Translations under genes and position numbers: made by a program
Part shown: positions 21,962 to 34,041 of the stretch, in pieces
How positions within the stretch are numbered: position 1 is the first letter of the stretch
Layout of the letters: each line of letters opens with the position of its first letter
NCBI RefSeq assembly: GCF_047511655.1
Contig: NC_133386.1
Span: 77,317,501 to 77,381,500, forward strand
DNA: 64,000 nucleotides
Direction: 5' to 3'
Source of the DNA: Castor canadensis
Lineage: Eukaryota; Chordata; Mammalia; Rodentia; Castoridae
Notes under the pieces: generated by a model
Database searches by the model: none
Told to the model about the DNA's origin: nothing
The model's input: the letters and a program-made list of their open reading frames with translations, nothing else

Positions 21962-22787
21962 CACATCTCTTGAGAGCTTTCTCCTGAGCTCTTGTTTTAC
22001 TGACCTTACTGGGGGCAACTAGAGATGCAGAAAGGACAAAAGATAGAAGACAAAGCTGGGGCCAGGTGTGTTGGGTGCTGAGATGGAGATGCACAACAGC
22101 CTCGTTACTTCTTTTCTCTATTATTCTCTTCTTTTTACTTGCCTCTTTTCTCTAGTCTTTAAAACCTTACTTGTGAAGTCATCTTTTCTATTCTTTAAAG
22201 TCTCTTTACTTAGACTCGCTCTGTCCCATGTTTTCTTTAATCTCTCTTAAAGTCTTGTCCCTCAGACATGCACTGTCCCATGTTCCCTTTAATCTCTCTT
22301 AAAGTCTTTGCCCCCCAGACTTGCACTGTCCCATGTTCTCTTTAGCTTTTCTTTAGCTTAGCTTTTCTAAAGCCTATGTATAAAGTTCTCAGTGCAGAAA
22401 GATGCTCTGGTGAAGACACACAACAACCAGCAGCAGCAGCAGCGTCAGGGGCACCCTCATAAACAACCTGCCACCAGCCAATCAAAATCCTTCAATCCTC
22501 CATTAAAAAAAACCCCTCTTCCTTCTTCAGCTGGTTCTTTTATAACCAGTGATAAACAAGGAGGTGGAGCAACAGTTCTCAGGGAGGGGCATGATATTGT
22601 AACAAGAGAAACCTTCTGTCTACTTCTCTGAACTTAAACAACTTAGGAAAAGCAGCTGTGCTGCATTTTGCCTCTCACTCTCTTCTGTGGCTGGGGCCAT
22701 GCCAAACTCAGCCTGCAGATCATTGAGCACAACTGTGCTTATGTCAAGTTCTCATAGGCCTCTCGTAATCTGCTCCTCACACACATC
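21962..22787 (+). mobile_element. LTR-like insertion nested in the L1, with 6-bp direct repeats
   Basis: The paralogous L1 at 28.4-28.6 kb runs without a break from CTCTGCAGTG to ATCAAACACTTTCA. Here the same two ends are separated by 814 bp (21,968-22,781) flanked by CACATC (21,962-21,967 and 22,782-22,787). The inserted DNA holds CCAAT at 22,478 and TTTTATAACC at 22,538, spaced about 60 bp as in an LTR promoter. It has no coding content. A 6-bp TSD fits an endogenous retrovirus solo LTR, but the ends do not show a canonical TG at the exact border. Family unknown. Confidence 0.55.
22192..22350 (+). repeat. Three tandem copies of a unit of about 52 bp
   Basis: The phrase CTGTCCCATGTT…CTTTA(A/G) with TTAAAGTCT at the unit starts occurs three times, at about 22,192, 22,247 and 22,299. 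It lies inside the LTR-like insertion, where such U3 tandem repeats are common. Confidence 0.75.
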
Positions 22788-24429
22788 AAACACTTTCAGG
22801 TTTTAGGTTTCCTTCCCTTTCCCTATTCTTTCTGTATATGTTCTCCCCTTCAGCATGTGACCCAAGTCCAATAAAATTACTGCATTTGTTTTAAGTCTAA
22901 AGTTTGCATATGAGGAAAAACATGATTTTTGGCCTTGTGAGCCTGGCTAACTTCGCTTAAGATGATGTTCTCCAGTTCCATCAATTTACTTGCCAATGAC
23001 AAAATTTCATTCTTCTTTGTGACTGAGTGAAATTCCATTGTGTATAAATACCACTTTTTCTTAACCCATTCGTTGGTAGTGTAGCATCTTGGCTGTTTCC
23101 ATAACTTTGCTATTGTGACTAGTGCTGCAGTAAACATGGGTGTGCAGGTGCCTTTGGAATAACCTGAGTCACATTCCTTTGGTATATACCTAGGAGTTGT
23201 ATTGCTGGATCATATGGTAGATTATGTTTACTTTTTTTAAGAAGCCTCCATGTTGTTTTCCAACGTGGTTGTACTAATTTACATTCTCACCAGCAGTGTA
23301 TGAGGGTTCCTTTTTCCCTGTATCCTCACCAACATTTGTTGGTGGTGGTGTTCTTGATGATAGCTATTCTAACAGGAGTGAGGTGGAATCTTAGTGTTGT
23401 TTTGATTTGCATTTCCTTTATGGCCAGGGATGGTGAGCATTTTTTAATGTGTTTTGGCCATTTGGATTTCTTCCTTTGAAAAAGTTCTGTTTAGTTCAGT
23501 TGTCCACTTCTTTATTGGTTCATTGATTTTAGGGAAGTTTAGTTTTTTTGAGCTCCCTGTATATTCTGGTTATCAGTCCTTTGTCTGATGTATAGCCAGC
23601 AAATATTTTCTCCCACTCTGTGGGTGATCTCTTCAGTTTAGAGACCATGTCATTTCTTTTGTTGTGCAGAAGCTTTTTAATTTCATGTAGTCCCATTTGT
23701 CCATCCTTTCTCTTAGTTGCCAAGCTGCTGGGGTTCTATTGAGGAAGTCCTTGCCTGTACCTATTGCTTCCAGAGTATTCCCTGGTCTTTCCTGTACTAA
23801 CTTCAGAGTTTTGGGTCTGATATTAAGGTCTTTAATCCACTTTGAGTTAATACTTGTAGAGAATAATAGACATGGATCTAGTTCCAGTTTTCTGCAAGCA
23901 GATAACCACTTTTCCCAACAACATTTGTTGAAGAGGCTGTCTATTCTCCATCATATGGTTTTTGGTGTCTTTGTCAAAAATAAGGTGGGCATAGCTGTGT
24001 GGATTCATATCCAGGTCCTCTGTTCTGTTCCACTGATCTTCATATCTGTTTTTGTGCCAGAACCATGCTATTTTTATTGCGATGGCTCTGTGAAACAGTT
24101 TGCAGTCAGGTATTATGATACCTCTAGCATTGCTCTTTTTTCTGACTATTGCCTTGCCTATTTGTGGTCTCTTGTATTTCCAAATGAACTTTAGGGTTGA
24201 TTTTTCAATCTCTGTGATGAATGTCATTGGGATTTTGATGGGAATTGCATTGAACATGTAGATTGCTTTTGATAGTATAACCATTTTTACTATGTTGATT
24301 CTACCATTCCATGAGCATAGCAGATTTTTCCACCTTCTGTACTCTTCCTCAGTCTCTTTCTTCAGAGTTTGTAGTTCTTCTTGTAGAGGTTGTTCACATC
24401 CTTTGTTAAGTTTTACTATGACATTGTTG

Positions 24430-25068
24430 CTTATTTAAGATAACTACACAGGGTATTTCCTTGTGACACTTACATTTATATACATTTTATAGCCTGATTT
24501 GGTTCATCCCTTCTTCTTTCTACCTTAGTCCCTTTCTTATAGTAGTTTCACCTTGTTTAAAAACTATATTCATTCTTGTACAGAGAACACATCAACCATA
24601 TTAATCTTAACTTCCTTCTTTTACCCTCCCCCTCTCGTATGTGACCTTCCGTTAGCATAACCTGTTTTTCATATTATTGCTATATTTATATTAGGTCTAT
24701 ATTCCACAGATGAGAGAAAACATGTGGCTTTTGGACTTCTGAACTTGGCTAACTTCCCTTAAGATGATGTTCTCCATTTCCATCCATTTACCTGCAAATG
24801 AGAAAATTTCATTCTTCTTTGTGGCTGAATAAAATTCCGTTGTATGTAAATGCCATATTTTCTTAACCCATTCATCAGTAGTAGAACATCTGGACTGTTT
24901 CCATAGCTTATCTACTGTGAAAAATGCTGCAAAAAACATTGATGTGCAGGTGCCTTTGTTGTAACTTGACTTACGTTCTATCAGATATATCCCTAGGAGT
25001 GGAATTGCTGGATCACATGGCAGTTCTATTTTTAGTTTTTCAAGGAGCCTCCATACTGTGTTTTTACA
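24430..25068 (-). mobile_element. L1 3' end with ORF2 C-terminal remnant
   Basis: On the minus strand the region at 24,697-24,939 encodes KLWKQSRCSTTDEWVKKIWH and SATKKNEIFSFAGKWMEMEN, a second copy of the L1 ORF2 C-terminus. It is diverged from the copy at 22.9-23.1 kb. The lower-coordinate part is its 3' UTR, of a different subfamily from the 21.6-kb element. Confidence 0.85.
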
Positions 25069-25139
25069 TTAACAGGTTATTTTACGATGAAATAATTTAT
25101 ATTTTCCTCAAGTTAAATACTTCAGGTAGTTTTTGCTTT

Positions 25140-25440
25140 TTTTCCCATAAAATTGAGCCTGAATTCCTTGGGTGACAGTTGAGGTGCTATATAATCTGAC
25201 TGGAGTCCTCCTGTTTTCCTCACATGCTCCAGCCACACTAGGTTACTCCGTCTCTCCTGGAAATGCCATTGGCTCCTAACCTCTGTACTGTGGTCTGTGG
25301 TTCCCTGCCATGTCAGTGCCTCCCTCTCATCTTCCTTGTCCAGTAAGGCAGCACCACTCTTTGCAGTCCTGTTGTAACTCTCTTTTTGCTCCATGTTAAC
25401 AGTTACGTTTTCCTTTCTTTGAGGTCAGAACACCATAATA
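25140..25440 (-). mobile_element. L2 fragment
   Basis: CACATGCTCCAGCCACACTA and GTCTCTCCTGGAAATGCC resemble the L2 3' region. It is short and diverged. Confidence 0.45.
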
Positions 25441-26505
25441 GCATATTCAGATTGTGTTGATGGTTGTAACTTTCAGGCCTACTTTTGGGTTTAAAAGCTT
25501 TGTGTGGGCAGGAAACACTGCTTTTCTTTTCCTTGTATCCCTTGACTCTCAAAACTGTAAATAACATGTTTTTGTAAATGAATATTTAGAGATTTTTCTT
25601 CTTGTTCACATCTTAGTTTTTCTTAGTACTATAATACCATAGTGTTAATGAAGTGCCTCATTGAAAAATCTAGTACAGTTTTTCATAAATCCCCAAACTA
25701 TATAACAGTGCTGAAACTGCATGTGAAGAATTATTTTTAAGAATCATTTCTCCTATTAATGCTTGAAAAAGATATAGAATAAAGTATTCTTGAAATCATT
25801 GGCAAAGATTTAGCACTGAAGATAATGAATCAGAGTAGAACTATGACAATTGACTCTAAAGAGAAAAAGTAACTCTTGGGTTGCAACCTGACTAAAGGAA
25901 CTGTTTTTAAAGAATGTGTATATCTAAAATAGATTCAATTAGTAAAAGAAAGATCATCTAGAAACAAACTTTTTAACAGTCTCTGCTTAAACACAGGAGA
26001 GAGGTTTTCGTTTTGTTTTTTGCCACAGAGCATAGCCTGGTCCCTGGTTTAATCATAAGCATTTATGGAGTTGATATTACATTCTGAATACTAGACACTG
26101 TTGTGTAAGTCTAGATGTGATTCCTGAGTACATGAATAGCACTCTTGAGAGGAATATATTCCTAGTTTTGAGTAAATGCCATTAAACATTAAAACTGAAT
26201 AACTTCTGTGTTAGAATTTCTTTTTCTTTCAGTTGCCATAAGGATAAAGTGTTCTGGCTGGGGAGTTAACTAATCCTTTTGCTAATTACATTCTTCAGTA
26301 TAAATAACTAAACTAGATCTTGGTTTCTGTTGTATTTGTCTCTGGTGAGCTTGCTTGATCTGGGCCATTTACTTTCTTTAGCTGTATGGAAGTTACTGTT
26401 TGATCCAGTAAAACCATTATAACTTTTTCCAAGAGCATACTAATTAGGAAATTCATGTCACAATTTGTGACCTCTTAATCAGCCTGTCTTCTAACCCAAA
26501 GTGAT
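25441..26505. other. Intron 3 sequence, nothing recognised
   Basis: No gene, RNA or named repeat seen. Confidence 0.45.
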
Positions 26506-26507
26506 AT

Positions 26508-26548
26508 TGTTTCTTTCTTTCTTTCTTTCTTTCTTTCTTTTTTTTTTT
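26508..26548 (+). repeat. (TTTC)n microsatellite running into poly(T)
   Basis: At least seven CTTT units followed by a run of T at the tail of the adjacent reverse-oriented SINE; it probably grew from that tail. Confidence 0.9.
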
Positions 26549-26692
26549 GCTGTCGTGGGCAAGTGTTCTACCATTTGAACCACACCTCCAGCCCTTTTTT
26601 AATTTAATTATTTTTCAGGTGGCATCTCACAGTTTTTGCACAGGCAGGGTTGGATCACAATCCTAATCTCTTATCTCCCAAGTAGCTGAGAT
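26549..26692 (-). mobile_element. Composite SINE, truncated
   Basis: It shows the tRNA-like unit (ACCATTTGAACCACACCTCC) and part of a B1-like unit ending TATCTCCCAAGTAGCTGAGA, in reverse orientation with a (TTTC)n/poly(T) tail. Confidence 0.75.
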
Positions 26693-26770
26693 TGCTCCTA
26701 ATCTTAATGTTTATATTGCATATTGTATTTATTTACCTTTTCCATATGTCAGTTTTTTAAAACAAATATA

Positions 26771-27090
26771 CAGTGATCCCTCCAAATCTGTAGGGGATTG
26801 GTTCCAGAGCCACCAGTACCAAAATCCATGGATATTCAAATCCCCTATGTAAAATGACATAGTATTTGCATATAACGTAAGTATATCCACCCATATACTT
26901 TAAGTCACCTCTAGATTACTTATAGTACCTGGTACAATGTAAGTGTTATGGAAATAAATGTTAGGTTGTATTCTTTAAGGAATAACAAGAAAATAAAGCA
27001 CCTGTACATATTTAATACAGACACTTTTTTCCAGAGACTTTTGATCTTTAGTTGGTTAAATTCATAAATGTGGAAACACAAAGGGCTTGT
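26771..27090 (+). mobile_element. MER2 DNA transposon (Tigger/pogo type), copy 1
   Basis: It begins after a TA with CAGTGATCCCTCC and follows the MER2 consensus: GGGGATTGGTTCCAGAGCCA, ACCAAAATCCATGGATATTC, AGTATTTGCATATAACGTAA, TCTAGATTACTTATAGTACC. It is a non-autonomous element with no coding content. The right end is degraded. Confidence 0.85.
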
Positions 27091-27199
27091 ATAAAATTTT
27101 GATATTGTGTGACTTTTTCAATGTTTTCTAGTGTTCTCTGACTAAAGAGCATGGTTCTACCCTTGGCCTATGAGGACAAGTGTGGTATGACCATGGTCT

Positions 27200-27980
27200 T
27201 CCTGTTATAGGATTGTTTTCTCCCATATTCACCCTTACTCTGTGGATTCAACCTCATTAACTTTTTTGCATCCTCAAACGTTTCTTGCTCTTCCCATGGT
27301 CCATCCTTTGTACCTGTCTGCAGTTGTCTCCCTTTCCCACTTCACCCAGTTATTTCCTACTCTTCATTCATGTCATAGCAGTATTATTACTTCCTTGAAG
27401 AAATATTCTTGGATTCTCCAGTTTTGATAGGGCTCTCCTCCCCATTAATATGTTATTGATTTCCTGCTGCTTCTCTAGCAATCATCTCCAGTGGTTACTG
27501 TTTTCTTTCCATTATACCTGCTGCTTCCTCTCCGGTTTCCTATGAATTGTGTCATTAGACCATCCACTGTATCTTCTTGTCTTCTTCTGCCAGTGACCAG
27601 GTTATTCCTCATAGATTTTAGCTTCTGTTTTACTGTGATCTCCAATTCTACTGCATTTTTACCATGTGGCTGAACCCTCCAGTAATCTGAGTTCTGAGTT
27701 CTTGAACTTCTTTACACCGGAAGTCTCATTGTGCATATCATCACCCCCTCCTCCTTGTGATAGCTTCTCATGTCACTCATCATAAAAGCCAGTGATCTGC
27801 ATATTAGCTCACACTGCCTTTCCCTTGCACATGCCACGGCAGCTTCACTGGCCTCCTTACTCTTCACATGTGCCTGGCCTTCTCCCACCTTGGAGGTGTC
27901 CTCTTCCTTAAACATTCTTTCTCTGAAGTATTCACATTGATTGATCCTTTGCTTCTGTCTGAGCTGTGAAGGCATTCTTG
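27200..27980 (-). mobile_element. L2 fragment
   Basis: The text around 27,810-27,960 (GGCAGCTTCACTGGCCTCCT and CACATGTGCCTGGCCTTCTC, then CATTCTTTCTCTGAAGTATT) resembles the L2 3' region. Borders uncertain. Confidence 0.5.
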
Positions 27981-28140
27981 CCCACCCTATTTAAATTTTC
28001 AGTGCTCTTTCTCCTGCAGTCCCTATCACTCTTTCTTGTAGTTTTCTTTGCACTTACCAATTTTTAATGTACTATTTATTTGTAATGTACTTATTTTACT
28101 TATTGCCTGCCCTGTTTGCATGAATATAAGCTTCAAAGGA

Positions 28141-28862
28141 GCAGGAGCTTTTTTGTTGTTTGTTTATTCATATGTGCATACGTTGTTTGGGCCATTTCTC
28201 CCCTTCTGCCCCCCACTTCCTCCCCCTCTTCCCCCACCCCCCTTGGTTCCAGGCAGGACCTGTTCTGCACTTTTCTCCAATTTTATTGAAGAGTAGACAT
28301 AAGCAATAATAAGAAAGACATAGCGTTTTTGCTAGTTGAAATAAGGATACCTATACAGAGAGATTCCTAACATTGCTTCCATGCACAAGTGTATTATACC
28401 CCAAATTGATTCATCTCTACCTGATCTCTTCCCTGCTTCCTGGTCACCTTCCCATATTGACCTCTGTCATTTTAAGGTTACTGTATTAGCTTCTCTGCAG
28501 TGGACAATCAAACACTTTCATGTTTTGGGTTTCCTGTCTATCCCCATTCCTCCCATATATGCTCTCCCCTTAGCATGTGACCCAAGTCCATCAACATTGC
28601 TGCATTTGCCCTAGATCTAAAGTCCGCGTATGAGGAAGGACATACGATTTTTGGTCTTCTGAGCCTGACTAACTTTACTTAAGATGCTGTTCTCCAGTTC
28701 CATCCATTTACTTGCAAATGATAAGATTTCATTCTTCTTCATGGCTGAGTAAAATTCCACTGTGTATAAATGCCACATGTTCTTAATCCATTCATCAGTA
28801 GTGGGGCATCTTGTCTGTTTCCATAACTTGGCCATTGTGAATAGTGGAGGCAGGAGTTTTTT
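28141..28862 (-). mobile_element. L1 3' end with TSD and ORF2 C-terminal remnant
   Basis: GCAGGAGCTTTTTT at 28,141 and GGCAGGAGTTTTTT at 28,849 flank the element. The terminal motif TATTCATATGTGCATACG sits at 28,165-28,182. On the minus strand 28,617-28,835 encodes AKLWKQTRCPTTDEWIKNMW, then YTVEFYSAMKKNEILSFASK and ENSILSKVSQAQKTKNR. It is the intact counterpart that shows where the 21.6-kb copy was interrupted. Confidence 0.9.
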
Positions 28863-29109
28863 AACAACTTTATTGACTTATAAATCCTAAGCATTTAGTA
28901 CAATGATCAGATGTAGAAGGCAACCATAAGTTATTTGCTGTTGATTATCTGCTCCTCCTGTTAGAGTAATTTTCATGGTGGCAAGGGTCTTTATTGTATG
29001 GCCAGCATTAGCACTGTTCTAGGCACTTAATTTGTAGAAAAATTTGAGTGAATAATGTTCTAAACTTTTTCTGCATAAACATAAATTTATACTTTCTTGC
29101 CTAGGAGTC

Positions 29110-29480
29110 ATGAAATTTTTTTAAACTTCTTACTATAAAAAATTTCAAACACTTAGAAGTAGAATGTACACTCATGTACCCATTGTCTTGATAACAGTAA
29201 TCATTAACTCATGGCCAGTCATATTTCTCCCATAATCCCCTCTCTTTCTCTATTTCCCTTCCACCATATTACACTGAAAAAAAATCTCCAGCACCATATC
29301 ACTCTATCCACAGATATTTCAAAGTATCTCTTTTTAAAATAATTTTTATTAGTCTAAAATAATCATATAATGGAGTTTCATTGTGATACTTGCAATATAC
29401 ATGTAATATATTTTGATCAAATTCACTTCATCTACTTACTCTTTCCTGACCACTCTCTCTCTTCCCCCCTCCTTTTTAAT
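29110..29480 (-). mobile_element. Old L1 3' fragments
   Basis: AATGTACACTCATGTACCCA and TTATTAGTCTAAAATAATCA with GTGATACTTGCAATATACAT look like old L1 3' UTR text in reverse; two fragments may be joined here. Confidence 0.45.
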
Positions 29481-30225
29481 AGTTTATGGTGGTGTTGTCT
29501 TTTAAAATATAACCATAATATTATCCAAAAGCTACAATAAGATTTCCTTAATATCATCTAATATCTAATCAGTCATAAAAGACTTTTAATATGTTTAATA
29601 TATATTAATTTTGGAGAAAGTTTCACATTCCAAAATGCTGTGAGAAATTTTGATAGCCTCCTCTCCCCCAACAATGTACTAATATACTGGTGTAAGACTC
29701 CTCCGGTGAGTCACTATTTCCAATGTTTTGGAAATGATGACTTTAAAGATCTCTTAATATGTCCATCTATTTTCTGGAAGTGATATTTATACTCACAGAG
29801 GGTTTTCTCTGACCCCTGTAATTGCCCTTGTACCTGTTATTCCCCCATTGTGTTTTGAATGCTGTTTCATGTTATGTACAATCTATTTGCAAAATGTTAG
29901 GAGTCAAGCAACAAAAACTCTAAATAAAGAACAGGGAAATAAGGCAGAAGAAAAGTGATGTGGCATAGTATATTGACTAGTTATGCTTCAAAATATATTT
30001 TAGAAGTCTTATGCAAATTTTTAAATGTTTTGTTTAATAAGATACACGGAAATCAAATAAAATTACAGTTTTCTTTTATGAGTTCTGGGTCTGATGAATT
30101 TTTATTTAATAGAGTGGGTTTATTTTAGAGATGCTATGCATAAAATTAATATAACAGTATTATTGTGTTGGCATAGTGATCAAAACAGTTCTCTGAACAT
30201 AAATAGCCAACAATTGTATTCCTAG

Positions 30226-30372
30226 GACTGCTTGGAACAAATGTAAGCTATTTGAAAACAAAGAAGACTTCTCAGCCTGTTATAGAAACAGAAGAAGAAT
30301 CTGCTGAAAAAATTCAGTTTCTTAAGAGCAGTGGAACCTCTATTTTAAGTGTTGACAGCTTAGAAACAAATG
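30226..30372 (+). CDS. CEP162: CEP162 exon 4
   Basis: The acceptor is ATTCCTAG|GACTG and the donor AATG|GTAAGA, phase 1 in and 1 out (147 nt). It encodes LLGTNVSYLKTKKTSQP through SSGTSILSVDSLETN, which matches the recalled human sequence closely. The length is a multiple of three and the phase symmetric, so skipping it would keep the frame. Confidence 0.95.
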
Positions 30373-30664
30373 GTAAGAAATGAGAGGGCTGTGAATTAAA
30401 TTATTACTACATTCAGAATTTTTATAAAAATTAAATCATAGCTGTCTGAGAGCCTCTTTTACTGAAGCACATACACAGATTTAATATCTTCCTAGAAGTC
30501 TAGAATTTCAACTCTAGAGAAGCCTTAAACCTTACAAATTGATTTTGATTATGAATCTATTACATATTTGTAAACTTGCTTAATTTACTATGTAGTATCA
30601 ATAAATGTATAATCTAAATTTCATCAAAATTCTGTGTATTAATATATTCGTGCCTTCTATTTAG

Positions 30665-30848
30665 AGCTAGTAGTTTCTGAGCTCAATCATAGTATTCTTG
30701 GAATGGGATTGGACACATTAGAAGAACAAGAGGAGAAAGAGCAGTTTTTTACCAGGCTGGAGAAAGGCTTAACATCTTCCATTGATTATTCAAGACTAAA
30801 TAAGGAACTGGATTCTAAGGACTCCACACAATTTAAAGCATTACATAG
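30665..30848 (+). CDS. CEP162: CEP162 exon 5
   Basis: The acceptor is TTCTATTTAG|AGCTAG, only 292 bp after exon 4, and the donor is CATAG|GTAAAG, leaving phase 2. It encodes ELVVSELNHS, GLDTLEEQEEKEQFF, then RLEKGLTSSIDYSRLNKELD. This is the best conserved block of the N-terminal half and identifies the gene with confidence. Confidence 0.96.
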
Positions 30849-32771
30849 GTAAAGTGAATACAAATAAACTTCTAACTGATTTTTGTGTTATTCTGTAGTT
30901 TTATAATGTAGATTTTTTTATACAGACTTTTATACAAATTTTTAGATTAAAGTATCTTTAGGTATAAACTCAAACATAACAGATATAATTAAATCTCAGT
31001 TTTGAACTCTAGTCTCTGCTTATTATTATTGCAAGGATTTTTCTTATATATGGACAGAATAGTTGATTTGAAGTTGAAAGCCTACTCTGCTTCCAGACAC
31101 CTGAAATTTCATACCCAAGAAACTGTTGAAACTAATGGTATATTTGTCAAGTCCTTATTAGGAAAGAAATTGATGAAATGATTTTCCCCAATAAACTCAA
31201 ATGGAGTCCCAGTTACTAAGAAAAAAGGAACAGAGGATACAGAAACCAGGGAGCCAACACAAGTTTGGTCTAGTTTTAACTCTATGTGTGGTTGGATCTA
31301 TTGGTTATCAGAGAACCTAATTTGCCCTAGGAATACTACAAACTGAATGAGCTGATACTCTCTTAAGTACAGTAAACCATTGCATTCTCATGACCTTTGT
31401 GAGACCTGAGATCTTGTATTTCCTCAGTTTAGTTTTCTGTGTAATTATTTTTGTTATAAAAGGAAATCAAATTATCAAATTACGATTTAGGATTTTAAGA
31501 ACACAAAAGTATAATTAGGAGAATCATAACCTAGGATTATTAGAGTGCTTAGTCTCAAGTTGATTAGTCTCTTGTAGACTGGACAAATCAGTACATTTGC
31601 TAGCATGAACTGTGCAGTCTGAGACCTGTGTACTACCTGCAAGTGAAGAATTTAGCCTTTCAATTTTGTGGATGTTGGCAAGAAACACCAAATTCCTCAG
31701 TCATAAGCAAAGGGCCTTATTTCTCACAACAAAAGCAATACTCTGTCATGTGTATTCATACTGGTTCCCCATGTCCCACGAGTTATGGTGTGAGACAAAG
31801 GATCCATGTCTGCACATGCAGTAGATTGCATTACTGGAGAGGAATACTGAGCTAGGGAAACCTGTTGTTTATATAATAAGTACCAGTAATCCTGATCTTT
31901 GGGTAGAAACATTACCTCCCATCTCAAGACTGCTTGCTACAAGCACAGCCCTGAAAAATAGCTTTGTAAAGGATGGTCAGGACCTTGCCTTACTGGGATA
32001 TCCAGAAGGAACATGCAGAGTACTCAGGGCCCGTAGCAACTGGCTGTCCCAACATTGACAGTACAGATTAAGCGTGCATAGATTTGTTGGTCACAATTTT
32101 TTCCCCTTTGCAATATTCTTTAACTTTTATTTCTTAGCAATATTCTTAACTTGTAGAATAGGCTGGTCAAAGCACAGCATACATTATTTATACAATATTA
32201 GTTGTTTGCTGCTATTGTTATCATGTCTTATGGTTTCTCAGATGTGCTCATAATCTCACTAAAAACGGGGCTAATGGACTGAAAAAGGTATAACTGATTT
32301 CCTTGGTTTGAAAGAAAGTGGTGTGTGAACTAATATTTCCATAATAATTAAAACACACTCAAGCTTCCTTGTCCTCTTACTGAGTTTTCAGTTTCCATCT
32401 CAAGAGTTGCATTGCTTATTAGCATGTGAGTGCTGATCTTTGCATTTCATACTTCACTGGTTCACTAGCTTGTGGTCAATTCCTAACCCATAGTGAAAAG
32501 GGGATATCTGGGTAAGATAATGTGAATGCACATCCTTTTATATAATAAAATTGTGTATATTTGTGTAGAAGTTTTAAGAAAAGTGACGTTTCTTTGATGA
32601 TTTGTATAGGTACAATTAGTCTCAGACTTCAATGATTTTTATTTTTAAAACATTTTTCTTACAGCATAAGAGTACTTGAGAAGACATACAATTTTAGATT
32701 TTATTTTAATAATTAGGCAAAGGATTATATGAAGATATATTAACATGTTAAACGACATCTTATTTTTCCAG
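30849..32771 (+). other. CEP162 intron 5, mostly unrecognised
   Basis: Open frames of up to 75 codons near 31.6-31.9 kb occur on both strands but carry no family motif. Confidence 0.5.
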
Positions 32772-32839
32772 TGATCATGCTGATATAGAACTCACTGAAG
32801 ATGAACTAGAGAGTGAATCAAAACATGAATTACTGCCAG
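32772..32839 (+). CDS. CEP162: CEP162 exon 6
   Basis: A short exon of 68 nt with acceptor TTTTTCCAG|TGATC and donor CTGCCAG|GTAATT, going from phase 2 to phase 1. It encodes an acidic stretch, DHADIELTEDELESESKHE. It is more divergent from the recalled human sequence than its neighbours, but the splice sites and phase fit. Confidence 0.9.
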
Positions 32840-32897
32840 GTAATTTCATTGGTTGTAAAATTCATAATATCTGAAAAGACAGTATAGCCTTTTTTGT

Positions 32898-33194
32898 GAT
32901 ACTGGAGTTTTGAACTCAGAGCTAGGCATATCTGCCACTTGAGTGATGCCTTCAGCCCTTTTGCTTTGATATTTTAAAATAGGGTCTGGCATTTTTACCA
33001 GGGACAGATCTAGACTGCATTCGTTCTATTTTCAATGTCTTATATATAGCTAGGGCTGGGACCATAGTCCATGCTCAGTTTATTTGTTGAAATGAGGTCT
33101 CTAACTTTTGCCCATGCTGGCCTCAAAACAGTGTCATCCCAGTCGCCACTTCCCACGTAGCTGGGGTCGCAGGTGTGTGCTACCATTCCTGCCC
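32898..33194 (-). mobile_element. Composite SINE
   Basis: Reverse order: tRNA-like unit (GATACTGGAGTTTTGAACTC), B1-like unit, second B1-like unit ending ACGTAGCTGGGGTCGCAGGT. It is diverged from the copy at 7.2 kb. Confidence 0.8.
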
Positions 33195-33999
33195 AAGATC
33201 ATATAGCTTTTAATAAAGACATTGATGAGAGAAAAATAATGAGAAGGAAAATAATTGTCTTAGCAAGAGCTTTGAACAAGTAAAGTGGGGTTGCTGTGTT
33301 ATACTCTGAGCTACTAAGATACTGAAAGTGAATTGCTGCCTCATTTGTTGAGAGTGGCAGTTCACCAATCAGTAAGACAGGAGAATGAGCTTTGTGTCAG
33401 CATTGTGAGAATCTCTGAAGACAGGACAAAGACCTCCAAAGCATGGTGGGTGAGGAGGTCATTCTTTTTTCCATCTTTTGACTTAAAGTGTCTTTATTTT
33501 TATATTTAAAGTGGTTTTCTTATTAGAGGACATACAGGTGGATTTTTTATTGATAGCTTTGCCATTGTTTTCTATCCTTCCATCTTTTTTGTTGCTTTTG
33601 TCCCACATGCTATTGGATTGTTTATAGCATTCCATCTTCTTTCTCTTTTTGGCTTTTTAGTTATACTTTTTTGTTGTATTTTTTTAGTTGCCCTATGACT
33701 AGCGAATATATCTTTACCTTTATTTGAGTCTATTTTGAAAAAATACGTCACTTTATATTCACTTTAACAGTAGTAAACCCACCTCGCCATTTTGCTTTTT
33801 TTGTCATAAACTTTTTTACTACATCTTAAAACTCCACAACACGTTGATAATATTGTTGTTAAAATAATCTATTGTCACCTTAAAATATTTTAAAAACAAA
33901 ATGTTTATTACATAAATATTTGTATTTATTCATGTGCTTAACATTCCCAATGCTTTGTATTTCTTTGCATAGATGTGATTTTTTAAATTTTTATTTATT

Positions 34000-34004
<5 letters not shown>

Positions 34005-34040
<36 letters not shown>
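34005..34040 (+). repeat. (TG)18 microsatellite
   Basis: Eighteen uninterrupted TG units directly abutting the tail end of the reverse-oriented SINE. Confidence 0.97.

Positions 34041-34041
<1 letters not shown>

Larger units (their letters stand above)
21608..24412 (-). mobile_element. L1 element, 5'-truncated, ORF2 C-terminal remnant, interrupted by an LTR-like insertion
   Basis: The 3' end is at the left: poly(T) from 21,608, then TATTCATATGTGCATACA (21,633-21,650), the reverse complement of the L1 terminal motif. From about 22,790 onward the minus strand encodes the ORF2 C-terminal region. Readable blocks are WKQPRCYTTNEW and YTMEFHSVTKKNEILSL (about 22,950-23,090), PTEWEKIFAGYTSDKGLITR (about 23,560-23,620), and [20 protein letters not shown] with [14 protein letters not shown] (about 24,130-24,240). 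These lie downstream of the reverse transcriptase core, which is absent. Frameshifts and stops show it is inactive. It is antisense to CEP162 in intron 3. Confidence 0.9.

Noticed and set aside
22424-22443. Short CAG repeat
   Set aside because: Only about five units, non-coding, inside the LTR-like insertion; no sign of expansion.
23697-24194. 165-codon plus-strand open frame
   Set aside because: It is the antisense shadow of the L1 ORF2 remnant on the minus strand.
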